DNA from: Deltaproteobacteria bacterium
GTDB lineage: Bacteria > Myxococcota_A > Polyangia > Polyangiales > Ga0077539
Assembly: GCA_947494865.1 (NCBI GenBank)
Contig: CANMAT010000175.1
Span: 1 to 7,224 of the forward strand
Reading direction: 5' to 3'
Length of the DNA: 7,224 bases
Positions 1 to 7,224 of the stretch are shown here, piece after piece. The notes under the pieces are model-generated. The model was given only the letters and a program-made list of their open reading frames with translations. It did no database searches and had not been told where the DNA came from. A program made the translations under genes and the position numbers. Every line of letters starts with the position of its first letter. The first letter of the stretch is position 1.

Positions 1-100
1 CGACGAGACACGCTCACGCTCGGGCTGCATCCCGCGCGATCCTACACCGCGCCCGAGGCCCCGCCGCGCCGAAGCGATGCGGCTGTGATACTCGACACGG
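1..100. other. Upstream region of the helicase gene, no assignable gene
   Basis: No gene can be called with confidence here. The helicase frame is closed by a TGA at 86-88, so the helicase cannot begin further left than the GTG at 101. On the minus strand an ATG at 28-30 opens a frame that runs off the left edge (about ten codons, beginning MQPERERVSS), with an AGGA-containing stretch about ten bases upstream of it. That could be the start of a divergent gene, but ten codons do not prove it. A plus-strand gene ending at the TGA at 86-88, or at the TGA at 102-104 that would overlap the helicase start, is equally possible. Confidence 0.3.
84..92 (+). promoter_or_regulatory. Possible extended -10 element for the helicase gene
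   Basis: TGTGATACT matches the extended -10 layout (TG, one base, then GATACT, which shares four of six positions with TATAAT). No convincing -35 box lies 16-18 bases upstream. Transcription would start near position 99, giving the GTG at 101 almost no leader, which agrees with the absence of a Shine-Dalgarno sequence. This is a weak motif in a GC-rich background and rests on sequence resemblance only. Confidence 0.25.
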
Positions 101-2476
101 GTGAAGCCCCCGCCCGCCGACGCGCTGCCCATCGACGCACTGCGAGAGACGTTTCGCGCGCACGCCGCGGCGGGGCCCGTGGTCATCACGTCGCCCACGG
201 GGTCGGGAAAATCCACGCAGGTTCCGCGCTGGTGCGAGGGGCGCGTGCTGGTGGTCGAGCCGCGACGGCTCGCGTGCAGGGCGCTCGCGGCGCGCGTGGC
301 CGACCTCGAGGGGAGCCCCCTCGGCGGCGCCGTCGGATACAGCGTGCGCGACGAGCACCGCGCCGCCGACGCCACGCGCATTCTCTTCGTCACGCCGGGC
401 GTGGCGCTGCGCATGTTCCCCGAGTGGGGGCGCTTCGAGAGTGTGGTGCTCGACGAGTTTCACGAGCGCAGCCTCGACACCGACCTGCTACTCGCGCTCC
501 TCCTGCGAAGGTCGCGCGCCCGGCTCACCGTGATGTCGGCCACCCTCGACGGCGACCGCATCGCGGCCCACCTCGGCGGCCGTCACCTGCGCGCCGACGC
601 GCGGACATATCCTGTCACAATGAAGTATGTCGGCGACGGCGCGGCGCAGCTCCCCGCGCCCGACGGGCTCGAGGATCGTCTGCGGCGCGCGCTCGACCAG
701 TGCCGCGACGACCCCGGCGACGTGCTGGTGTTTCTGCCGGGCAAAGGGGAAATCGCCGAGGCGCTGCGCGCCCTCCGCGGCCGCCGCGAGGTCGAGGTGG
801 TGCCCCTCCACGGCGAGCTCTCGCTCGAGGAGCAACGCCGCGCCTTCGCGCCCACGCAGCGACGCAAGGTGGTGCTCGCCACCAACGTGGCCGAGACGTC
901 GGTGACCATCCCCGGCGTTGGCGTGGTGATCGACGGCGGCCTCGCGCGGCAGACGCGCTACCGCGGCGGGAGGGCTTCGCTCACGCTCGCGCCCGTCGCG
1001 CAAGACAGCGCCGACCAGCGCGCCGGACGCGCGGGGCGCACGGCGCCGGGCGTGTGTTACCGCCTCTGGAGCGCGGCCGCGAGGCTCGCGCCGGTCACGC
1101 TCCCCGCGGTGCACCGCGAGTCGCTCGTCCCGCTGGTGCTCGCGGCCGCCGTATGCGGAGAGACGCCCGAGTCGCTCCCGCTCCTCGACGCCCCGAAGGA
1201 GCGCGCGCTCGCCGACGCCCGCGACGAGCTCACCGCCCTCGGCGCCCTCGACGCGCGCGGCGCGCTCACCCCGCGCGGACGAGAGCTCTACGGCCTCCCC
1301 CTCGACGCGCCCCTCGCGCGGCTGCTCGTCGAGGCGCGCGCCACGGGCGCCCTCGACGACGTGATCGACCTCGTGTCCGCGCTGGCCTCCGGGCGCCCGC
1401 TCTTCACCCGCGACGCGCCCTCCGAGTTCGGCGACGACCTGCGCGCCCGCGGCTGCGACGCGACGGCGCTCGTGCTCGCCGTACGCCGCGGCGACCCCGA
1501 CCACGACAACCTCCACCGCGGCGCCCTCGACGAGGCGCGGCGCACGCGCGCCCGCCTCCGCCGCGGCCACGGCCTCGACGAGCACCTCTACCCCGACGCC
1601 CCCGTCGACCGCGAGCGCCTCGCGCGCACGGCCCTCGCCGCCGACCCGCGCTGCGTCCACGTCGTGCGCACGCGCGGCCGCGAGGTGGCGTGGAGCAACG
1701 GCGGCACCGAGCTCTCGCTCGCCCGCGAGAGCGCGGTCCACCACGCCCGCGACGTCGAGGCGCTCGCCGTGCTCGACGCGCGCGCGCTCGGCGAGGGCCG
1801 CGACGCGACGGTGCTCATCACCTGCGCCACGCCCGTCCCGCTGCGATGGATCGTGGAGGCAGGCCTCGGCCGCGACCGCCTCGCGGGCGTCACCGTCGAG
1901 CGCGGCCGCGTGGTGGCCAACATCGAGCGCGTGTACGCCCGCAAGGTGCTCGCCACGCGCGAAGACGCGCCCGTCGGCGACGTCGCCCGCGAGGCCGTGT
2001 GCGCGCTCTTCCTCCGCGGGTCGATCTTTCGCGAGAGCCTCCTCCGCACGAAGGATCGCCTCGCGGCAACGACCCTCGCCGCGCGCCTCGTCGCCGCCGG
2101 CCGCACCTTCGACGACCCGTGGCGACCGCCACCCCTCGCCGAGCTCGAGCTCGAGGCGTGGGCGCGCGCACGCATCACCGCCCTCGGCGTGGAGCACGGC
2201 GACGACCTCGCGATGCTCTCAGCCGCAGACTTCGTCGCCCCCGACCTCCCCGAGGGCGTGCGCGACTCGCTCGACAAGGAGTTTCCTCGCACCGTCACCG
2301 TGGGCGACGCAACCTACGAGGCCGACTACGACCTCGCGAAGCAGAGCGTCACCCTTCGCATGGTGCGCGGCGCGCGGCGCGACCCGCCGCCGCTGGGCTA
2401 CCTCCCGCGCTTTCCGGGCCTGCGCATCACCGTCGAGGCCGGACGCTCGATGTGGGTCGTTCGCCAGGGCGGCTAA
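101..2476 (+). CDS. hrpB: ATP-dependent RNA helicase, HrpB type (DEAH/RHA family)
   Basis: A 791-residue superfamily 2 helicase that should use ATP hydrolysis to remodel RNA or ribonucleoprotein in the cytoplasm; the physiological role of bacterial HrpB is poorly defined. All core motifs are visible: Walker A TGSGKS (residues 33-38), motif Ia EPRR (53-56), DEFH box (118-121), SAT (146-148), an LPG-GEI segment typical of HrpB, motif V ATNVAETS (260-267) and motif VI QRAGRAGR (306-313). RecA domain 1 spans about 10-165 and RecA domain 2 about 180-330, followed by a winged-helix/helical-bundle region to about 460 and a long C-terminal part. GTG at 101 is the only start after the in-frame stop at 86-88 that keeps the LPIDAL segment expected at HrpB N-termini. 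Length is close to the usual 800 or so, but the usual HrpB ending (QVTxDLAGFW followed by a PKHxWPxDP-like tail) is absent; this protein ends in GRSMWVVRQGG. HrpA is less likely, being much longer. The neighbouring gene converges on it with an 8-base gap. Confidence 0.93.
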   Translation: MKPPPADALPIDALRETFRAHAAAGPVVITSPTGSGKSTQVPRWCEGRVLVVEPRRLACRALAARVADLEGSPLGGAVGYSVRDEHRAADATRILFVTPGVALRMFPEWGRFESVVLDEFHERSLDTDLLLALLLRRSRARLTVMSATLDGDRIAAHLGGRHLRADARTYPVTMKYVGDGAAQLPAPDGLEDRLRRALDQCRDDPGDVLVFLPGKGEIAEALRALRGRREVEVVPLHGELSLEEQRRAFAPTQRRKVVLATNVAETSVTIPGVGVVIDGGLARQTRYRGGRASLTLAPVAQDSADQRAGRAGRTAPGVCYRLWSAAARLAPVTLPAVHRESLVPLVLAAAVCGETPESLPLLDAPKERALADARDELTALGALDARGALTPRGRELYGLPLDAPLARLLVEARATGALDDVIDLVSALASGRPLFTRDAPSEFGDDLRARGCDATALVLAVRRGDPDHDNLHRGALDEARRTRARLRRGHGLDEHLYPDAPVDRERLARTALAADPRCVHVVRTRGREVAWSNGGTELSLARESAVHHARDVEALAVLDARALGEGRDATVLITCATPVPLRWIVEAGLGRDRLAGVTVERGRVVANIERVYARKVLATREDAPVGDVAREAVCALFLRGSIFRESLLRTKDRLAATTLAARLVAAGRTFDDPWRPPPLAELELEAWARARITALGVEHGDDLAMLSAADFVAPDLPEGVRDSLDKEFPRTVTVGDATYEADYDLAKQSVTLRMVRGARRDPPPLGYLPRFPGLRITVEAGRSMWVVRQGG

Positions 2477-2484
2477 CGCACCGC

Positions 2485-3393
2485 TCAGAAGCTCCACGCG
2501 CACGCGAGGCCGGGGCGATCTACGGTGGGCACGCACAGCCCCCGCGACGCCGCCTCGCGCGCCCGCGCCGGGGCGACCACGAGCAGCACCACGCCCGTGA
2601 CCGCGAGCACGCCGCCCGCGGCGAAGCCCGCGATGGCGAGGCCCGGCTGCCGCGGAGTGCCCGCGTCGTTCGTGATGAGCATCGCCGCCACGCCCACGCC
2701 GAGGCCCGCCACGCCGAGGCCCAGCGACACGCCGCCCAGCGCGAGCATCGTGCGACGGCGCCGGTTGGTCGCGCGCGCCGCGTCGAGGGCCGTCGTGTCG
2801 ACGGGCGGCGGCGCCTGCGTGAGCGCCACGCGCACCACGGTGGGCTCCCCCGCGGTGACGGCGGCCGACCGCGTGACCGGCGCAGCGCCGGCGGCCTCGA
2901 CGCGCACGCTCACGGGCCCCACCGGCAGCCGCAGCGGCGCGGCCACGGGGCAGCGGGCGCGCTGCACGTCGTTGACGAACACCGCCGCCCCCTCGGGCGC
3001 GCACTCGATCGCGAGCGAGCCCACGTGCGTCTGCACCTCGCGCAGCGCGCCTTGAATGCGCGCGCGGTTCTCGTCGACCCAGCGGTTGCCCTGCGCGGCG
3101 AGGCCGACAGTGAGGTGCTCGTCGGCCGGCACCCACTCCGAGAGCGCCATCTCGGCGAGCCCCTGACGCACCAGCGCCTTCGCGTCGCGGGTGCGCTCGT
3201 AGAGGGCGCGAAACAGGTCGCGCGCCTCGGCGTGGCGCCCCTGCTCGCGCAGGCGATTGCCCTGCGCGTGCTGCGCCTCGGCGTCGTCGGCGGAGGGGCC
3301 GTGAGCGCGCGGCTGCGCCCACGACGGCGGCGACACCAACGACACGCAGCCTGCGATCACCCACACAGCCAGCACACGCGCAGATCGGTTCAC
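2485..3393 (-). CDS. Exported TPR/PEGA-like protein with two C-terminal membrane segments
   Basis: I chose the GTG at 3393 (302 residues) because it gives a textbook signal peptide: Asn-Arg-Ser-Arg n-region, hydrophobic core LAVWVIAGCVSLV and likely cleavage after SWA (about residue 26). A TTG at 3432 would add 13 residues; neither start has a clear Shine-Dalgarno sequence. Residues 34-110 are helical and TPR-like (EAQHAQGNRLREQGRHAEA, then a second helix pair). Residues about 125-192 resemble a PEGA domain: a beta-rich stretch with the APEGAAVFVNDV turn and the LRLPVGPVSVRVEA strand. An Ala-rich linker and an RRRR cluster precede hydrophobic segments at about 216-240 and 251-275, and a short tail ends in Phe. 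Two cysteine pairs, one flanking the PEGA-like turn and one in the tail, suit an oxidising periplasm. It follows the kinase gene at 51 bases (12 if TTG is used) and is probably in its operon. A scaffold, or a kinase partner at the envelope, is inference; no enzymatic motif is visible. Confidence 0.8.
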   Translation of the reverse strand: MNRSARVLAVWVIAGCVSLVSPPSWAQPRAHGPSADDAEAQHAQGNRLREQGRHAEARDLFRALYERTRDAKALVRQGLAEMALSEWVPADEHLTVGLAAQGNRWVDENRARIQGALREVQTHVGSLAIECAPEGAAVFVNDVQRARCPVAAPLRLPVGPVSVRVEAAGAAPVTRSAAVTAGEPTVVRVALTQAPPPVDTTALDAARATNRRRRTMLALGGVSLGLGVAGLGVGVAAMLITNDAGTPRQPGLAIAGFAAGGVLAVTGVVLLVVAPARAREAASRGLCVPTVDRPGLACAWSF

Positions 3394-3444
3394 GGCGCCG
3401 AGACGAATCGCAGAGATCGCCGCGCGAGGCAAGCGCCCGTTGCG

Positions 3445-5490
<2,046 letters not shown>

Positions 5491-5578
5491 CGCCCTGCTT
5501 TCACCCGGAGAATCCGTCGCGCCGCGGCGGCGGGTGCGCCCGTCTCGGGGCATAGAAAAAGTATCGAAACAAGCGTTG

Positions 5579-5595
5579 CGCAAGTGTAGTGCCGG
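5579..5595 (-). promoter_or_regulatory. Candidate sigma-54 (-24/-12) promoter for the kinase operon
   Basis: Read on the minus strand the sequence is CCGGCACTACACTTGCG. It contains GGCAC and TTGC, with exactly ten bases between the invariant GG and GC, as the sigma-54 consensus TGGCAC-N5-TTGC requires. The mismatches to the consensus are the T before GGCAC, the G after it and the A/T after TTGC. Transcription should start about twelve bases downstream, near 5568, leaving roughly 15 bases before the ATG at 5553 or 78 before the ATG at 5490. Such a promoter needs an AAA+ activator bound upstream, which would fall inside the carboxypeptidase coding region; no activator site was identified. Confidence 0.55.
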
Positions 5596-5614
5596 TTCCC
5601 CCTGGCGATGTCAA
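5583..5614 (-). promoter_or_regulatory. Weak sigma-70-like hexamers overlapping the sigma-54 site
   Basis: A perfect TTGACA lies at 5609-5614 on the minus strand and TACACT (four of six matches to TATAAT) at 5583-5588. The spacing is 20 bases rather than 16-18, so as a sigma-70 promoter it is poor. The overlap with the sigma-54 element means the two readings compete as explanations of the same bases. Confidence 0.2.
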
Positions 5615-5641
5615 TTCCCACACGTTCGCGGGGGGCGGTGT

Positions 5642-5650
5642 TGCTATAAG
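5642..5650 (+). promoter_or_regulatory. Possible extended -10 element for the carboxypeptidase gene
   Basis: TGCTATAAG carries the TG-N extension followed by TATAAG, five of six matches to TATAAT. No good -35 box lies 16-18 bases upstream, which extended -10 promoters can tolerate. Transcription would start near 5657, only about seven bases before the ATG at 5664. The AAGGG at 5648-5652 could instead be read as a ribosome binding site at a spacing of about 11 bases, in which case the true promoter lies further upstream. Confidence 0.4.
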
Positions 5651-5663
5651 GGTGGGCGCAGCC

Positions 5664-7224
5664 ATGACCGACGCCATCTCGAAGATCGACTCGCTCTCGC
5701 GGGGGTTTCGCGCGCGCTACCTCCGTTATGCCGACCTCGAGGCGCAGATGCGCGCGTGGGCCGAGGCCTTTCCGCACCTCGTACGCCTGCGCTCCATCGG
5801 CCGCTCGCTCGAGGGCCGAGAGCTCTGGCTGCTCACGCTGGGCCCCGACCCCGACCGGGTGCGCCCTTCGGTGCTCATCGACGGCAACATGCACGCCTCC
5901 GAGGTCTCGGGCTCCAGCGTCGCGCTCGCGCTGGCCGAAGACATTCTCACCCTCCACGTGCAGCCCGACGCCGACGTGCGCGGCCTCAGCGACACGGTGC
6001 GCGAGCGCCTTCGCGACGTGCTGGTGCACGTGCTCCCGCGCATGTGCCCCGACGGCGCCGAGGCGGTGCTCACCACGGGCGCCTACGTGCGCTCCAACCC
6101 GCGCGACCGGCGCCCCGACCGCGAGCGCCCCCGGTGGCGCGCGGCCGACGTCGACGGCGACGGCCAGGCCTTCGTGATGCGCAAGGTCGACCCCGGCGGC
6201 GAGTACGTCGAAGCCCCCGAGGTGCCCGGCCTCCTCGTGCCGCGCACCATCGACGACCCGCCGCCCTATTACAAAGTCTACCCCGAGGGGTTCATCGAGC
6301 ACTTCGACGGGAGGCACATCCCGTCGCCGCACTTTTTGTCTGACAACGACACCGACCTCAACCGCAACTTCCCCTACGCGTGGGCCCCCGAGCCCGAGCA
6401 GGTGGGGGCCGGAGCGTACCCCACGAGCGAGCCCGAGTCGCGCGCCGTCGTCGAGTTCGTCACGGCGCACCCCGAGCTCTTCGCGTGGTTGAACCTCCAC
6501 ACCTTCGGCGGCGTGTTCATTCGACCGCTCGGCGACAAGGCCGACGCGAAGATGAACCCCGAAGACCTCGAGGTCTTTCGGCAGATCGCCGCGTGGGGCG
6601 ACAAGCACACGGGCTACCCCACGGTGTCGGGCTTCGAGGAGTTCACCTACGAGCCCGACAAGCCCCTCCACGGCGACCTCACCGATTTCGGGTACCACCA
6701 GCGCGGGGCCATCTCGTACGTGTGCGAGCTGTGGGACCTCTTCGCGCAGCTCGGCATCGAGCGCAAGAAGCCCTTCGTCGACCACTACGCGAAGCTCACC
6801 CGCGACGAGCTCGTGCGCCTCGGCAAGTGGGACGCTGAGCACAACGCCTGCCGGGTGCTCCGTCCGTGGCGCCCCTTCGTGCACCCGCAGCTCGGCGTCG
6901 TCGACGTGGGCGGCATCGACCCCCGCGTCGGCATCTGGAACCCTCCCCCCGACCAGCTCGGCGAGGTGTGCGCACGCCAGTCCGCGGCCTTTCTCCGCGT
7001 CGCCTCGATGGCCCCCGCGCTCACCATCGCGCACCTCACGGTCTCGTCGCTCGGCGACGGTCTCAGCACCGTCACCGTCACCGTCGAGAACCACGGCTAC
7101 CTCCCCACCTACGTGCTCTCGTCCGCGCGCGACCTCCCGTGGAACGAGCCCGTCCACGCCACCGTGCGCACCGACGGCTGCGCGCTCGTCGACGCAGGCC
7201 ACGCGCACCGCGAGCTCGGCCACC
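5664..7224 (+). CDS. M14-family zinc carboxypeptidase-like protein, 3' end missing
   Basis: The first 520 codons of a metallopeptidase; the frame is still open at the window edge. It should hydrolyse a C-terminal peptide or amide bond, substrate unknown. The M14 active site is intact: zinc ligands His77 and Glu80 (HASE) and His279 (NLHTFGG), substrate-carboxylate motif NRNF (233-236, Arg234) after DTDL, catalytic base Glu355 (YVCELWD), and an oxyanion-type Arg143 in VRSNPR after PDG (129-131). The distance from Glu80 to His279 is some 75 residues longer than in carboxypeptidase A; the extra stretch includes an acidic DVDGDGQAF loop (162-170), seen in a subgroup of large bacterial M14 proteins. 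From about residue 453 a beta-rich C-terminal domain begins (VENHGYLPTYV). There is no signal peptide, so export is not evident. The ATG at 5664 is preferred; an in-frame GTG at 5652 is possible. It is transcribed divergently from the kinase. Confidence 0.9.
   Translation, partial: MTDAISKIDSLSRGFRARYLRYADLEAQMRAWAEAFPHLVRLRSIGRSLEGRELWLLTLGPDPDRVRPSVLIDGNMHASEVSGSSVALALAEDILTLHVQPDADVRGLSDTVRERLRDVLVHVLPRMCPDGAEAVLTTGAYVRSNPRDRRPDRERPRWRAADVDGDGQAFVMRKVDPGGEYVEAPEVPGLLVPRTIDDPPPYYKVYPEGFIEHFDGRHIPSPHFLSDNDTDLNRNFPYAWAPEPEQVGAGAYPTSEPESRAVVEFVTAHPELFAWLNLHTFGGVFIRPLGDKADAKMNPEDLEVFRQIAAWGDKHTGYPTVSGFEEFTYEPDKPLHGDLTDFGYHQRGAISYVCELWDLFAQLGIERKKPFVDHYAKLTRDELVRLGKWDAEHNACRVLRPWRPFVHPQLGVVDVGGIDPRVGIWNPPPDQLGEVCARQSAAFLRVASMAPALTIAHLTVSSLGDGLSTVTVTVENHGYLPTYVLSSARDLPWNEPVHATVRTDGCALVDAGHAHRELGH

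Larger units (their letters stand above)
5491..5663. promoter_or_regulatory. Divergent control region between kinase and carboxypeptidase genes
   Basis: This 173-base interval separates two divergently read genes and contains the most AT-rich stretch in the window (about 5550-5580). It holds a sigma-54-like element and a sigma-70-like hexamer for the minus strand, and an extended -10 element for the plus strand. An 8-base palindrome, TTGCGCAA, sits at 5576-5583 across the -12 part of the sigma-54 element and could also be an operator half. Positions 5491-5553 may be either a 5' untranslated leader or the first 21 codons of a longer kinase. Confidence 0.6.

Noticed and set aside
488..2197. A 569-codon minus-strand frame opposite the helicase
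   Set aside because: It lies entirely within the helicase gene on the other strand and shows no recognisable domain, signal peptide or membrane segment.
2471..2484. Possible hairpin terminator between the convergent genes
   Set aside because: The stem is only about four base pairs (GCGG/CCGC) with no U-tract on either strand, which is not distinguishable from chance at this GC content.
5551..5583. TTG at 5583 as the kinase start
   Set aside because: It would place the start codon inside the sigma-54-like element and upstream of the predicted transcript start, and the added residues look unlike the rest of the protein.

Overview
The window comes from a very GC-rich genome with almost exclusively G or C at third codon positions, which is why long spurious reading frames appear opposite the real genes. 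The gene types (a Hanks-type kinase with a periplasmic Asp-Ala-Gly/Ser repeat tail, a TPR plus PEGA-like secreted protein, a candidate sigma-54 promoter) fit Myxococcota, most plausibly a Polyangiales-like myxobacterium. This placement is inferred from protein style; no marker gene is present.

Layout, left to right. Positions 1-100 are a short upstream region. Next is a plus-strand DEAH-box helicase of the HrpB type (101-2476), complete with all helicase motifs. Eight bases after its stop codon lies the stop codon of a minus-strand pair read from right to left: a membrane-anchored serine/threonine protein kinase (3445-5490) followed closely by a signal-peptide-bearing TPR/PEGA-like protein with two C-terminal membrane segments (2485-3393). 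A divergent control region (5491-5663) holds a good candidate sigma-54 (-24/-12) promoter for the kinase and an extended -10 element facing the other way. The last gene (5664 to the window end, cut off at the right edge) is an M14-family zinc carboxypeptidase-like protein with an intact active site.

The kinase and the TPR/PEGA-like protein are probably co-transcribed and form a small envelope signalling unit: a cytoplasmic kinase with a repetitive periplasmic tail, and an exported partner with protein-interaction domains. The helicase and the carboxypeptidase show no obvious functional link to that pair. I see no RNA genes, CRISPR arrays, insertion sequences or phage genes. Nothing here amounts to a clearly new multi-gene system; the most useful leads are the sigma-54 site, the kinase/PEGA pair and the departures of individual proteins from their family norms.
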